Assembly: GCF_009759685.1 (NCBI RefSeq)
Contig: NZ_CP046654.1
Span: 1,860,001-1,924,000, forward strand
Reading direction: 5' to 3'
DNA: 64,000 nt
Source of the DNA: Acinetobacter baumannii
GTDB taxonomy: Bacteria > Pseudomonadota > Gammaproteobacteria > Pseudomonadales > Moraxellaceae
Position 1 is the first letter of the stretch. Each line of letters opens with the position of its first letter. Below are positions 1 to 9,548 of this stretch, piece after piece. The position numbers and the translations under genes were made by a program. The notes beneath the pieces are model-generated. The model worked only from the letters and a program-made list of their open reading frames with translations. It did no database searches and was not told the origin of the DNA.

Positions 1-210
1 GCTGAAAGAGACGCTTTAATCAATGAGGCAGGTTTTAAGGTAATTCGGTATAAACGAACTCCAGAAACTGAACAGGTACATTTAGATTTTGGCATTACTA
101 ACATATCAACCACTCTACCCCCTATTCCAGAAACTAAAACGAAATTTGTATCGGATTCAATTATTGTTGAAAGGGATGATCTATCAGTTCAAACACCCGA
201 ATTAAAGTAG
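1..210 (+). CDS. C-terminal end of a DUF2726-like protein (partial)
   Basis: An open frame runs in from the left edge and stops with TAG at 208-210, leaving 69 residues. The first part, ERDALINEAGFKVIRYKR, resembles the last strand-helix-strand of DUF2726/VSR-like nuclease folds, in which a conserved Asp is followed by an 'AG..v.R' strand. The remaining 40 residues are low-complexity, rich in Thr, Pro and Glu, and look like a disordered tail. The catalytic part lies outside the window, so the function is not established. There is no obvious hairpin terminator directly after it. Confidence 0.4.
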   Translation, partial: AERDALINEAGFKVIRYKRTPETEQVHLDFGITNISTTLPPIPETKTKFVSDSIIVERDDLSVQTPELK

Positions 211-337
211 AACATTTTTCTAAGTGTTGAAGATTCATGCCTCTATTCGACTGCACTAAACCATGGAGTCAAGATACAAGCGGAATGATGTGAAAAATGT
301 TGTACATTCAATGTGTAAACATAGGGAACAAGAATCA

Positions 338-1117
338 ATGTGTATTGTGGCTTTAGCATGGCATGTTCTGGATGATATGCCCTTGTGTCTGATTTCAAAT
401 CGTGATGAATTTTATCATCGACCAACCGCATTGTTGCATCAATGGGAACATACGCCAATCATTGCAGGGCAAGACTTACAGTCGGGTGGTACTTGGATGG
501 GTGTTACGCCGCAGGGCCGATGGGCTGTGTTAACCAATTTCCGTGATGGACGTGATAAAAAACAATATGAGACCTCTCGTGGTCATTTGGTTCAGGCTTT
601 TTTAGAGTCTGATTTGTTACCGATTCGCTTTGCTCAGCAATTAGAACAACAGCAACAGAACTTTGCTGGTTTTAACCTGTTTATGGGAACTGCTGATCAG
701 GCGGTCTATATAAGTAACCGCGGTGAGGCTCCTCAAGTATTAGCCAACGGCGTATATGTGGTTTCGAATGGTTTAATGTCCGATCACTGGGAAAAAACCA
801 GACATTTACGTACACGTTTTACGCAAGAGTTCCTGCCTATGCATCAGCACAAAACAGAAGAGTTAAGTTTGCAGCATGCAGCGTGGGATATTTTAGAAGA
901 TGAGCGTAAGGTCACCACAGCATTGTTGCCAAACACGGGCATTCAGCCGGAAATGGAAGAATTATTGTCATCGACTTTTATTCAAAGCCCCGTATATGGA
1001 ACACGGTGTTCGAATTTTTTAAGAATGACCAATAATGAATGGATATGGTTGGAAAAGACCCAGCAAGGTGAACATAGTGGTCAAATTGTGCAGCAACAGG
1101 TGCTTTTAAACCGTTAG
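338..1117 (+). CDS. NRDE (TANGO2-like, DUF833) family protein
   Basis: This 259-residue protein belongs to the NRDE/TANGO2 family. The diagnostic motif SNRDEFY lies near residue 20 and is followed by GGTWMGVTPQGRWAVLTNFRD, the family's second hallmark. I start it at the ATG at 338 because family members begin with Met-Cys and because AGGGAACA sits just upstream; a longer frame from 263 would add 25 residues unlike the family. The fold is of the Ntn-hydrolase type with Cys2 as candidate nucleophile, but the biochemical role in bacteria is unsettled (TANGO2 has been linked to haem trafficking in eukaryotes). It is monocistronic and converges on the PhoX gene through a shared terminator. Confidence 0.85.
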   Translation: MCIVALAWHVLDDMPLCLISNRDEFYHRPTALLHQWEHTPIIAGQDLQSGGTWMGVTPQGRWAVLTNFRDGRDKKQYETSRGHLVQAFLESDLLPIRFAQQLEQQQQNFAGFNLFMGTADQAVYISNRGEAPQVLANGVYVVSNGLMSDHWEKTRHLRTRFTQEFLPMHQHKTEELSLQHAAWDILEDERKVTTALLPNTGIQPEMEELLSSTFIQSPVYGTRCSNFLRMTNNEWIWLEKTQQGEHSGQIVQQQVLLNR

Positions 1118-1118
1118 A

Positions 1119-1146
1119 AAAATGCCGATCAAGTGATCGGCATTTT
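1119..1146. terminator. Bidirectional terminator between NRDE and phoX-1 genes
   Basis: A GC-rich stem (gccgat/atcggc) is flanked by an A-run on the left and a T-run on the right. It can therefore terminate transcription from both converging genes. Confidence 0.85.
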
Positions 1147-1160
1147 TTTGGGTAAATCAA

Positions 1161-3494
1161 TTAACCGACAATAACGCCACCATCTTTACGGGTAATCACA
1201 ACAGTTGCTGAGCGTGGGCGCGCAGTTTTATTGCTTGGGTCTTTTTGTGTGGCAGGCCAGTTACTTTCTGGTTTCGCGTAACTTGGTGAATCTTCACCAG
1301 GGTGCTGAACATTAATGAAAATTGCTTTGTAGTCAGGAGTCATGGCAATACCAGTAATTTCACATTGCTTTGGTCCGACTAAGAAACGACGTAATGTTGC
1401 GTCTGTAACTTTGGCACCTGTTATGGTCTGCTGACCATTTGAAGTTGTTGCTGTACTACCATCACCGATTTGACCCGGCAGAGCTGCAAGCATCATACAG
1501 TTAGTAACATCAGTGTAAGCGCCGTCATCGGTTTCAATCCAGAGAACACCGCGTGGGTCAAACCACATACCATCCGGAGATGAAAAATCATTGTTATCTG
1601 TTAAGCCGGATAAGTTGATGTTTGAAGCCATTGCTGCTTCTGCGCCAAATAAATAGATATCCCATTTGAAGGTTTCAGCAGTCGTTTTATCATCAGTTTC
1701 TTTAAAACGGATAATATGACCGTTTACGTTTCCTTTTTGTTCTTTTGTGCCTGCATATAGGTCTGTGTAGTTACGTGGGTTAGCTGCATCAGTTGCATAG
1801 TCTTTACCACGATTTGAGTTATTGGTGAGTGTGACATAAATTTCACCATTTAATGGATTGACCGTACACCATTCTGGGCGGTCCATTTTTGTAGCGCCTA
1901 CAGAATCTGCTGCTAAGCGTGCAAATGTAACAACGTCTGCCTGTGACTTAAACGGGTAGGTGGTGTTGCTTTCATTTAAGCCATTTTTGCCATAAGCAAG
2001 TTCAATCCATTGACCTGAACCATCGTTATTAAACTTAGCAACATACAATTTGCCTGCATTCATGTATTTGTCGCCAGCTGTATAACCACCGTTTATATCT
2101 TTGGTGTCCCACACAGCGGTTGAAACGAATTTATAGATGTATTCACCACGAGAGTCATCACCCATATAAAATGCTAATGGTTGACCTACTACGGCACGGC
2201 AAGCACTGTCTTCATGTGCGAAACGGCCTAATGAAGTACGTTTAACCGGATTTTGGCGTCCATCAAATGGATCAATCTCAACCATCCAGCCAAATGTATT
2301 TGGCCCATTTCGGTAATCTTGGGTAGCTTGAGCTGCTTTTACATCGGCATTCCAGCGATCATACAAGTCTTGTGACTCTACTTGACCAATTGCTGTTTCC
2401 CAGCCGTAACGCGAACTTGTGCCTAAATAAATTTGTCGCCCTTGTTCATCAACGTTAGGGATTAACTCACCATTTTTATCTTTTAAGTAAATGATCTTGC
2501 CATCTTTATCTTTTTTAGGTGCACCTTTTTCATCTTTCTCATACAGATAAGGTTCATCTTTTTTAACGCCTAAACCATAACGTTTTAATGCAATTTTTTC
2601 TGCATCTGTACGTGCATATTCATCGCTACCCGAACGTTGGAAATAACCAATAAAGTTTTCTTCAGTGGTTAAATAAGTGCCCCAAGGTGTATAACCGTTA
2701 CCGCAGTTATTATGAGTGCCACGTGTTTGACGTCCAGCAGGTGAGAAGCGAGTTGCAAGCAGGCTTGAACCCGCTGCAGCACCTGCAAACTCCATAACTG
2801 TAGAAGCTGTAATACGACGATTAAAAATAGAATTTTTAACAATTTCTACTTTTTGAGTGGTTGGATCTTTTTTAATATGAACTACAGAAACCCCATGTGC
2901 ATTGGTTTCACGAATGACTTCATCTTCAGGGCGACGTCCATCCACTTTTGTAGGACCTTTGGGATGAAGGAAGGTCTGATTAATATATTCGTGATTCATC
3001 ACCAACAAACCTTGTGCTGACACAGTCTCGTCAAAGCGGTTTGTTGATGTGTTTAAGCCAAAATAATGCATGCCGTCATGGCAGTCGCCAGAGCGAAACT
3101 GGAAGCTTGGGCCAGATGGAATATTATTGTCGTCCCAATCTCCAACTCTTGGATTGATTGAGTCACCTAAAGCGTAGATAACATTGGCTTCATAACCTTC
3201 AGGTACAGTCACAATATCATTTAAATTTTTAGCTACGGGCGTAAAAGTGAGTTTTTCCGGTTTTTTATTTGGGTCTACAGGTGTGGTTCCACCATTATTA
3301 GAGCCAGAGTCATCATCGTTATCATTACAGCCAGTTAAAGTAGAAGCTAAAGTCAGTGCTACTGCACCGCTTGCTGCTTTGGTGATTAAACTACGACGAC
3401 TGATGTGTTGTTCTAAAATGTCACGAAAGTGGATATTGTCAGAAGTATTATTGTCCAATTCTTGGTCTTCATGATATGGCGTCAGCTCTGTCAT
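1161..3494 (-). CDS. phoX: PhoX family (DUF839) phosphatase, Tat-exported
   Basis: This 777-residue protein has the DUF839/PhoX architecture: a large beta-propeller phosphatase that in Pseudomonas PhoX uses Fe and Ca to hydrolyse phosphomonoesters in the periplasm. Family motifs include the conserved segments around CHDGMHYF, NHEY, THNNCGNGYTPWGTYLTTEEN and EDSACR. A twin-arginine signal is visible (SRRSLITKA, RR at 33-34, after an acidic 30-residue lead), with the hydrophobic stretch ending LTGC at Cys56, so it could be a Tat lipoprotein. Residues around 305-355 form a Lys/Asp-rich insertion of repeated DKDGK-type turns. A PhoB-box-like array lies 64-100 bp upstream and tatABC is close by. 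Phosphatase activity is inferred from the family. Confidence 0.85.
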   Translation of the reverse strand: MTELTPYHEDQELDNNTSDNIHFRDILEQHISRRSLITKAASGAVALTLASTLTGCNDNDDDSGSNNGGTTPVDPNKKPEKLTFTPVAKNLNDIVTVPEGYEANVIYALGDSINPRVGDWDDNNIPSGPSFQFRSGDCHDGMHYFGLNTSTNRFDETVSAQGLLVMNHEYINQTFLHPKGPTKVDGRRPEDEVIRETNAHGVSVVHIKKDPTTQKVEIVKNSIFNRRITASTVMEFAGAAAGSSLLATRFSPAGRQTRGTHNNCGNGYTPWGTYLTTEENFIGYFQRSGSDEYARTDAEKIALKRYGLGVKKDEPYLYEKDEKGAPKKDKDGKIIYLKDKNGELIPNVDEQGRQIYLGTSSRYGWETAIGQVESQDLYDRWNADVKAAQATQDYRNGPNTFGWMVEIDPFDGRQNPVKRTSLGRFAHEDSACRAVVGQPLAFYMGDDSRGEYIYKFVSTAVWDTKDINGGYTAGDKYMNAGKLYVAKFNNDGSGQWIELAYGKNGLNESNTTYPFKSQADVVTFARLAADSVGATKMDRPEWCTVNPLNGEIYVTLTNNSNRGKDYATDAANPRNYTDLYAGTKEQKGNVNGHIIRFKETDDKTTAETFKWDIYLFGAEAAMASNINLSGLTDNNDFSSPDGMWFDPRGVLWIETDDGAYTDVTNCMMLAALPGQIGDGSTATTSNGQQTITGAKVTDATLRRFLVGPKQCEITGIAMTPDYKAIFINVQHPGEDSPSYAKPESNWPATQKDPSNKTARPRSATVVITRKDGGVIVG

Positions 3495-3557
3495 GGGAAA
3501 TTCCTAAGTTAATAAAGAGATTGTTCTAAAAGTCTTCATGAGCTTAGTTTGTGAATG

Positions 3558-3594
3558 TGACGAGGCTTTGACGTTTTGATGATAAGTTAATGAA
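3558..3594 (-). promoter_or_regulatory. Candidate PhoB box array upstream of phoX
   Basis: Read on the plus strand, TGAC at 3558, TGAC at 3569, TGAT at 3580 and TGAA at 3591 are spaced exactly 11 bp apart. On the coding strand this gives GTCA repeats with the 11-bp period of PhoB boxes. The array lies 64-100 bp before the phoX start codon, a normal place for an activator. It is a pattern match only. Confidence 0.5.
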
Positions 3595-3663
3595 ATATTT
3601 GACCGTTTAGTGAAAGGTTGAAGGAATTTTATTTTTTTAATGAGACTTTAAAAATAAAAGAAA

Positions 3664-3680
3664 CCTGCATAAAGCAGGCC
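3664..3680 (-). terminator. Terminator of second PhoX-like gene
   Basis: On the minus strand a CCTGC/GCAGG hairpin is followed by a run of T residues just past the stop codon at 3703. Confidence 0.6.
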
Positions 3681-3702
3681 TCTTTTATAGTGTTGAAAGA
3701 AA

Positions 3703-5883
3703 TCATTTCTTCACAACAGATGGTGCAATTGGGTCGGCAGTGATATAGCCAACTGCTGCTGCAAATTTATTACTGTAATTTGTATTAATTGCAGTATCAA
3801 TTTGAGCGAGTAAATCTGCGCTAATACCAGTACGAACACCATCTTTTTCTTTGTAGAAACGGTTCCATTCGTCACCTGGATGCTGGAAGTTACTCATGAT
3901 GTAAGTCCAACCGTTTACCTCGTCGACTGCATGTAGACCCGTCGATTCAGCACCTGCCGGTGTAGATAAAATACGGATGAGCTGTTTGGTATCAACGTTA
4001 TAAGCCCATAAGAAGTTATTTAAGTGGTTACCAGAGTCTTCACCGATAAATAAAGTGCGAAGCTTTTCTGAGAACTTCAAGTTATCAGGGCTAGCAATTT
4101 GCTCTGGGTCAGCGGTGTTCCCTAAGCTGTCAAAGCTAATATCTTTACCTTTAATGAGAAGGTTAGATTGGCTAGGTACCCACTCACTATTGATTGCAAC
4201 ATTTGAGCTGTCTTTCTGTCCACCAGTTAATGTGTGCTCCAAAATACCACCAGCAGTGATTTTCGGGAATTTAACGTTGTGCTCAGCAAGATAACCGCTA
4301 CCACCTTCAACCATTGAGTCGACAATATTAGCTAAAGCTGAATAAGCTTTTTTATCTGCAATATTGACTGTTGTGCCTTCATTTTTGGTCAATGCCATTG
4401 AAGCACCCATGTAAGCAGCATAACGGTGTGTTTCAAGGAAAGCCGCTGCAAGTTTAGTTCTGTCGCTATTATCTTTAAGCTTGAGATATACGCCAGTTTT
4501 ACTTAAATAAGTAAATTTAAAACCTTGAGCTTCCAATTCTGCTTTTTGGGCAGTTTGTTGTAGTTTTAAACGCTCTTTTGCAGCTTTGGCTAAAGCTTGT
4601 TGTTCAGGAGTACCTTTGTCGCCTGCATCAATAGCCTCTTTCTCTGCTGTTGTTGCATCGCTTGGATATTTAGCAATTTGTAGAACTGACTCAAAAATAT
4701 CAGTTCCTTTAATGCCGCTCTTGATGAGGTTTTCAATCTCGGCACTTGTTGCATGACCAAGTCTGATCCAAGAAATCTGACCAGTCGTTGTATCACTAAG
4801 TACTGTTGTATATTTTGCAACGTAGAGTGTACCTGCAGATAAATCTTTCTCCTTATCTGCAACGAACATAAATAGTCCGCCGTTGGTATAGTCATCACCC
4901 ATTAACACAGTGCGGTTATCAGGAAAAACCTGTACAAGTTCGTGTGAAATACGGCCTAAACAATAGTGCTTTGTAACGCGACCAGTGCCATCTGCATTTA
5001 CGGTAATTTCTGGCAAGTGGCCATAGTTATATGGATTGGCAATGTTTTCATCGCCATATATATTTTTACTGAAGGCTTTAAGTGTTGAAAGTGATTGACC
5101 TAATTTTTGGTCAAAAGCATCTGGTTCGTATTCTTCACTAGAAAGATGAGTTCCCCATGGAGATAAACTTGCACCACAAGTAATCCATAGCCCATGTGCA
5201 CTTGAAGTATCAACGTTATGGTATTTAATTAAAGTTAAGTGACCTGTCTTTGGATCTTGATCTAAAGTTAAGACAGCAATCGGAGATGATAATTTACCGT
5301 AAGTATCACCACCATTTTGGTCTTTTGATAGATATTCAAATTGGACCACATGGAACACTGGGTTACCGGTTACACCTAATGCTTTTTTGTCAGCATCTGT
5401 GAAATCTTTGCCTGTTGCTTGTTTGAAACTAATGAGAGAACTACCATCTGGGCAGTCAGAGAAGAATTGACGTTCTTTACCTGCAACTGATTTATCAATA
5501 ATTGGCTTATTATTAATATCGTAATAACCACCCGCGATGACTTTTCCTCCTTTACCATCAGGCACTTCTGTACCTGTTAAGAAGAATGGTTTGTAAGCGA
5601 GTTGGTATTCTGTTTTGCTGCCGTCTTCCCATGAAATAGCAAGTTTTGATGCACATGCTGTTGTGGCAATATCTGCTACCGTTGAAGGAGCTGGCATTGA
5701 AGTGAACGTTGCATTCTTAAAGTTAATTGGCTTTGACGGAGTGACAATAGATGAGTCGTTATCGCTATCGTTACAACCTGCTAACGTTGCTGCCGTAGCC
5801 ATCGCACCTAATGGAAGAAAAGGGATCCCCGTAAACCATTTTAAAATATCGCGACGTGTTGGGTGGTTAGAAGCAGTGGTCAT
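3703..5883 (-). CDS. Second PhoX-like (DUF839) protein, Tat-exported
   Basis: A 726-residue DUF839 protein that is clearly related to, but not a recent copy of, its neighbour at 1161-3494. It starts with a short twin-arginine signal (TRRDILKWF, RR at 10-11) whose hydrophobic part ends LAGC at Cys37, again compatible with a Tat lipoprotein. Shared family segments include ITCGASLSPWGTHLSSEEY, RISHE, LMGDDYTNGGLFMFV, GEDSGNH and the C-terminal MSNFQHPGDEWN. A stretch near residues 410-455 is rich in Ala, Lys, Glu and Gln and looks like an inserted coiled coil. Alkaline phosphatase activity is inferred only from the family; substrate and metal use may differ from canonical PhoX. Confidence 0.8.
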   Translation of the reverse strand: MTTASNHPTRRDILKWFTGIPFLPLGAMATAATLAGCNDSDNDSSIVTPSKPINFKNATFTSMPAPSTVADIATTACASKLAISWEDGSKTEYQLAYKPFFLTGTEVPDGKGGKVIAGGYYDINNKPIIDKSVAGKERQFFSDCPDGSSLISFKQATGKDFTDADKKALGVTGNPVFHVVQFEYLSKDQNGGDTYGKLSSPIAVLTLDQDPKTGHLTLIKYHNVDTSSAHGLWITCGASLSPWGTHLSSEEYEPDAFDQKLGQSLSTLKAFSKNIYGDENIANPYNYGHLPEITVNADGTGRVTKHYCLGRISHELVQVFPDNRTVLMGDDYTNGGLFMFVADKEKDLSAGTLYVAKYTTVLSDTTTGQISWIRLGHATSAEIENLIKSGIKGTDIFESVLQIAKYPSDATTAEKEAIDAGDKGTPEQQALAKAAKERLKLQQTAQKAELEAQGFKFTYLSKTGVYLKLKDNSDRTKLAAAFLETHRYAAYMGASMALTKNEGTTVNIADKKAYSALANIVDSMVEGGSGYLAEHNVKFPKITAGGILEHTLTGGQKDSSNVAINSEWVPSQSNLLIKGKDISFDSLGNTADPEQIASPDNLKFSEKLRTLFIGEDSGNHLNNFLWAYNVDTKQLIRILSTPAGAESTGLHAVDEVNGWTYIMSNFQHPGDEWNRFYKEKDGVRTGISADLLAQIDTAINTNYSNKFAAAVGYITADPIAPSVVKK

Positions 5884-5938
5884 AATAAATCCGTAACTTT
5901 TGTGTGTATATTTGTTGAGTCGATTCTATGGATTGAAA

Positions 5939-5956
5939 ATGACACTTTTCTTACAT
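5939..5956 (-). promoter_or_regulatory. Weak PhoB-box-like site before second PhoX gene
   Basis: ATGACACTTTTCTTACAT matches the reverse complement of the Escherichia coli PhoB consensus at 13 of 18 positions and lies 56-73 bp before the start codon at 5883. Its AT-richness makes chance agreement likely. Confidence 0.25.
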
Positions 5957-6017
5957 TTTTAAGTCACTTTGAAGACAGTTTATTGCTTTGTAGATTAAAA
6001 AGCGTTCTACATAAAAA

Positions 6018-6043
6018 AAGCCTGAACTTAGAAGTTCAGGCTT
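6018..6043 (-). terminator. Terminator downstream of tatC
   Basis: A 12-bp perfect stem (aagcctgaactt/aagttcaggctt) has an A-run on its left, which reads as a T-run on the minus strand after tatC. Confidence 0.8.
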
Positions 6044-6056
6044 TTATATATTATTT

Positions 6057-6827
6057 TTATTCAGCAGAATGGGTTTTTCTCTTTTCAAGAATTTTGCCGA
6101 AGAGTAAACCTATTTCGAAAAGTAGCCACATTGGAATTGCTAGCATCACCATCGAAATCGCATCGGGTGGGGTAATAAACATCGCTACAAAGAAGCATCC
6201 TACAATAATAAAACGTCGTTTTTCAGCAAGGCTTTGCGTATTTACCACACCAATCAAAATGAGTAGCAAGGTCGCGATAGGAATTTCAAAAGTGACACCA
6301 AACACCAAAAATAGCTTTAAGCAGAAGCTTAAATAACTATTAATGTCGGTCATTGGGGCTACTGTTTCAGGTGAAACGCTAATAAAGAAATGTAATATGG
6401 CAGGCAGGGTAATGTAATAAGCAAAAGCGACACCTGCATAAAATAAAATAATACTACCAATCAGTAACGGCAGCGCTAAATGACGCTCTTTTTGATAAAG
6501 CGCCGGGCGAACAAAAGACCATATTTCATAAAGAATAAATGGCATTGCCAGCATGAGCGCAACAAATAAATTAAGTTTAAATGGCGCCATAAAGGTTGCT
6601 GTAACATCCGTTGCAATCATGGAAGATGAGGCAGGAAGTTGTAACCTTAGAGGCTCAGATAATAATTGATAAGTATGATTTCGAAAGGGCAATAAACAAA
6701 AAAATAAGAATAATGTTACCCCTACAATCCTAAATAAATGACGTCTTAAAACCACCAAATGATTCATGATTGGCATTTGGTCTAGGTTTTCTTGACTATT
6801 TACAGCGGTTGAAGGCAGTTGGTTCAT
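6057..6827 (-). CDS. tatC: Sec-independent protein translocase TatC
   Basis: TatC is the multispanning inner-membrane receptor that binds twin-arginine signal peptides and forms the Tat complex with TatA and TatB. At 256 residues it has the usual length. It shows about six membrane segments, the N-terminal MNHLVVLRRHLFRI segment (equivalent of the 'hL.eLr.Rl' TatC signature), and the conserved FxxEIWSFVRPALYQKER loop after the second helix. Its start overlaps the tatB stop by 4 bp, implying translational coupling in a tatA-tatB-tatC operon. Two predicted Tat substrates (the PhoX-type proteins) are encoded immediately downstream on the same strand. Confidence 0.95.
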   Translation of the reverse strand: MNQLPSTAVNSQENLDQMPIMNHLVVLRRHLFRIVGVTLFLFFCLLPFRNHTYQLLSEPLRLQLPASSSMIATDVTATFMAPFKLNLFVALMLAMPFILYEIWSFVRPALYQKERHLALPLLIGSIILFYAGVAFAYYITLPAILHFFISVSPETVAPMTDINSYLSFCLKLFLVFGVTFEIPIATLLLILIGVVNTQSLAEKRRFIIVGCFFVAMFITPPDAISMVMLAIPMWLLFEIGLLFGKILEKRKTHSAE

Positions 6828-7261
6828 ACGGCAATCTTCAATTCAACAGGAGATGTTTCTGAAATATCAGTTTGAGGAGCCAAAGGCGTAACTTTAGTCA
6901 GATACGGCACTTTGTAATGGCCCGATATAGGAGTACATTTCCGAATAGGCTTTTGTGTTGTTTTAGCTGTTTCAGTTGTTTCTAAAGTTTCTGAAACCTG
7001 CTGTTTTTGTATTTCTTCAAGCTGTTGTTGTACTTTACGTTCTAATGCTTCAATGCGGTTAAGTTCCTCTTGCATTTCTTTGCGGAACTCAGACAGACGT
7101 AGCTCCTGATCAATCTCGTTTTGCAGATTCGTAATATAGCGTTTTAGTCGAACATACCAGCGACCTGCAAAGCGTGCAGCTTCCGGAAGCTTCTCTGGAC
7201 CTAAAACTAAAATTGCAATAATTGCAAAACAGAGTAACTCTGTCATTCCTACATCAAGCAT
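6824..7261 (-). CDS. tatB: Sec-independent protein translocase TatB
   Basis: TatB is a single-span membrane protein that works with TatC in recognising Tat signal peptides. This 145-residue protein begins MLDVGMTELLCFAIIAILVL, followed by the GPEKLPEAAR hinge that separates the membrane helix from an amphipathic helix, both family hallmarks. After that comes a charged, Glu/Gln-rich coiled region (residues about 40-100) and a variable Thr/Pro-rich tail. The stop overlaps tatC by 4 bp and the start lies 11 bp after tatA. The name TatB rather than TatA rests on operon order and length. Confidence 0.93.
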   Translation of the reverse strand: MLDVGMTELLCFAIIAILVLGPEKLPEAARFAGRWYVRLKRYITNLQNEIDQELRLSEFRKEMQEELNRIEALERKVQQQLEEIQKQQVSETLETTETAKTTQKPIRKCTPISGHYKVPYLTKVTPLAPQTDISETSPVELKIAV

Positions 7262-7272
7262 GGGTCAAACCT

Positions 7273-7560
<288 letters not shown>

Positions 7561-7743
7561 TCATTTTTAAGACAATATTTATAAGTAGACACTTATGACC
7601 AGATTTTTAAGGATATTTTTTGGGAGGATTTTTAAATTTTATCGAGCTTCGTTCTTAGACGAATTTACTTGAAATAGATCATACATTTCAAAATCAAAAG
7701 GTGTAGCATAACAAGCTGATTTTGACGAGCGAGAGGAGAGAGC

Positions 7744-8619
7744 GTGGCATTATTACTGCCTGTATTGGCATTTATCACAGGACTTCTACTTGCTCAGACC
7801 TCCATTTCAGAAACCGTAAAACCTATTCTCTCAGCTTGGCTTGCACGACTCTTGATTCCGATTGTGATTATTTACAACATGGTCTTTTATCAATCGGGAA
7901 GCTTGAGCTTAATGCTTTTTAGTTTTGGTTCGGCATTCATTATTTTCTTTGCTTATTTGGCTTTGTTCAAAGACCGCTTATTGGCGCTTTGCGTAAGTTA
8001 TACCAACATGGGATGGCTTGGTTTTCCTTTTGCTATGGCTTTATTTGGCCCTGAAGCAACTGCTCCAATTGTTGCTTTATATATTGGAATGTCACTTTTT
8101 GGCAATGCTTGGGCTGTGACTGCCGTTACTACGGCACCGCAAAGTAAGCTCAATATATTAAAAAAGGTTTTAACTTCTCCGCCTTGTATATCGATATTCT
8201 GTGCTGTTGTGCTCAGACTTTTAGGGGCCCAACATATCGAAAGCCCTGCTATACATTGGGTTTATGAGGTTGCTAAATTTGCAATGACTTTTGCAGGTAT
8301 GTGTGTGCTTGGAATGTGGCTGCGCCGTACCAGAGTTTATACAAAAGATTTAATTTACAGTACAAAAGCTCAAGCATTTAAAGTGGCCTGTGGATTTGTA
8401 CTTTGTGGATTAAGTTATAGATTTTTACCGATTCCAAATATAAGTCAGCAAATTGGAGTAATGTTTTTAATGTTCTGTCTGCCGCCAGCAGCCAATATTG
8501 TAGCTCTAGAAACTCATTATCAAGGGACGGGTAGATCTGCTGCTTATATCGCTTCAGGGACGATTGTGAGTTGTGTGTGTATTGCGATTTATGCGATGTT
8601 TTTACATGTAGCATTATAA
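7744..8619 (+). CDS. AEC family (auxin efflux carrier-like) permease
   Basis: A 291-residue, very hydrophobic protein with about nine to ten membrane segments and the two-half arrangement of the AEC/BASS-like permease fold. Recognisable elements are LLIPIVIIYNMVF in the first half, NMGWLGFPFAMALFGPEA (the conserved N..G..G.P...lfG family motif) near residues 85-105, and PPAANIVALE near the end of the second half. Family members move carboxylates or amino acids; the substrate here cannot be read from the sequence. The start is a GTG at 7744, backed by a GAGAGGAGAG ribosome-binding site. It stands alone and is divergent from tatA. Confidence 0.75.
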   Translation: MALLLPVLAFITGLLLAQTSISETVKPILSAWLARLLIPIVIIYNMVFYQSGSLSLMLFSFGSAFIIFFAYLALFKDRLLALCVSYTNMGWLGFPFAMALFGPEATAPIVALYIGMSLFGNAWAVTAVTTAPQSKLNILKKVLTSPPCISIFCAVVLRLLGAQHIESPAIHWVYEVAKFAMTFAGMCVLGMWLRRTRVYTKDLIYSTKAQAFKVACGFVLCGLSYRFLPIPNISQQIGVMFLMFCLPPAANIVALETHYQGTGRSAAYIASGTIVSCVCIAIYAMFLHVAL

Positions 8620-8658
8620 TTAATTTTAAATTTTCTTCCCCACATTTACTTGTGCGAA

Positions 8659-8752
8659 GGCGGCATGGATGCCGCCAGTTAGACTGTGGCACAGGGAAGT
8701 GCCATCAGTCTAACAAAAGATTTTTGCTTACTTTTCATCTTTGAAAAGTAAG
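8659..8752. repeat. Intergenic palindromic element, copy 1
   Basis: Three consecutive hairpins fill this gap: GGCGGCAT/ATGCCGCC (8659-8676, loop GG), GTTAGACT/AGTCTAAC (8678-8714, with inner TGGCA/TGCCA pairing) and CTTACTTTTC/GAAAAGTAAG (8727-8752). The last two have counterparts at 39000-39085. It is likely a dispersed REP-like repeat. Confidence 0.65.
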
Positions 8753-8811
8753 GTTCGCCTATACAAAGTTTAATCTGTTTTAACGCTGTATAGTTTGGCC
8801 GTGTGATCAGC

Positions 8812-9438
8812 CTACTTCTGCAGGCTCTCTCTAAATAACTGCATCGCTTGTCCACGATGACTAATCTTATTTTTTTCTTCTTTAGACAACTCAGCACTAG
8901 AAACTTGAAGCTCTGGTAACCAGAACAGTGGGTCATAGCCAAAACCATTTTCACCACGTGGCGCTTCTAAAATTTCACCATGCCAGATGCCTTGGAAAAT
9001 TTGTGGCAATGGATCTTCCGCATGAGTCACTAAAGCAAGTACGCACACAAACATACCTTCAATCGCTTCACCATTTTTACGAAATGGCAAAAGGTCATTT
9101 AATAATTTGGCATTATTCGCTGAATCGTCACCATGTTCTCCAGCATAACGTGCTGAATAAATACCAGGTGCACCTCCTAAAACCGGAACACAAATACCGG
9201 AGTCATCAGCCATAGCAGGTTTCCCTGAAATTTTAGAGGCATGACGCGCTTTAATAATGGCATTTTCAATAAAGCTTAAGCCGTCTTCAATGGCATCGGG
9301 AATATTTAGGCGACCCTGAGGAATAATTTCTACAGGCAACTTGAGCTGTTCAAAAAGTTTTTCAAACTCTGCGACTTTACCTTTGTTGTTACTTGCAAGG
9401 ACTAAAGAACCCTGATCAAACCAATGTGGGGTAGACAT
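8812..9438 (-). CDS. rdgB: dITP/XTP pyrophosphatase RdgB
   Basis: RdgB (HAM1 family) hydrolyses non-canonical purine nucleoside triphosphates such as dITP and XTP to the monophosphates, keeping them out of nucleic acids. The N-terminal LASNNKGKVAEF is the substrate-binding SxNxxK signature; ADDSGICVPVLGGAPGIYSARYAG carries the catalytic Asp pair; and FGYDPLFW with the C-terminal SHRGQAM complete the family pattern. The start at 9438 gives 208 residues, close to the family norm; a longer frame from 9462 adds only eight residues. The palindromic repeat lies just beyond its 3' end. Confidence 0.93.
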   Translation of the reverse strand: MSTPHWFDQGSLVLASNNKGKVAEFEKLFEQLKLPVEIIPQGRLNIPDAIEDGLSFIENAIIKARHASKISGKPAMADDSGICVPVLGGAPGIYSARYAGEHGDDSANNAKLLNDLLPFRKNGEAIEGMFVCVLALVTHAEDPLPQIFQGIWHGEILEAPRGENGFGYDPLFWLPELQVSSAELSKEEKNKISHRGQAMQLFRESLQK

Positions 9439-9548
9439 AAGATAACCAAACTTTATAACCAATATTGAACGTGAGCTATGTTACGTGTTTTTTGAAAGGG
9501 GATATAGAGCAAAACAAATAGAATATAAAATTAGAAGCTTAAAAAACT

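Noticed and set aside
8378-8957. Two minus-strand frames of about 90-100 codons across the 8.6-kb gap
   Set aside because: They run through the AEC and rdgB genes antisense and through the hairpin repeat; none has a start signal or family match.
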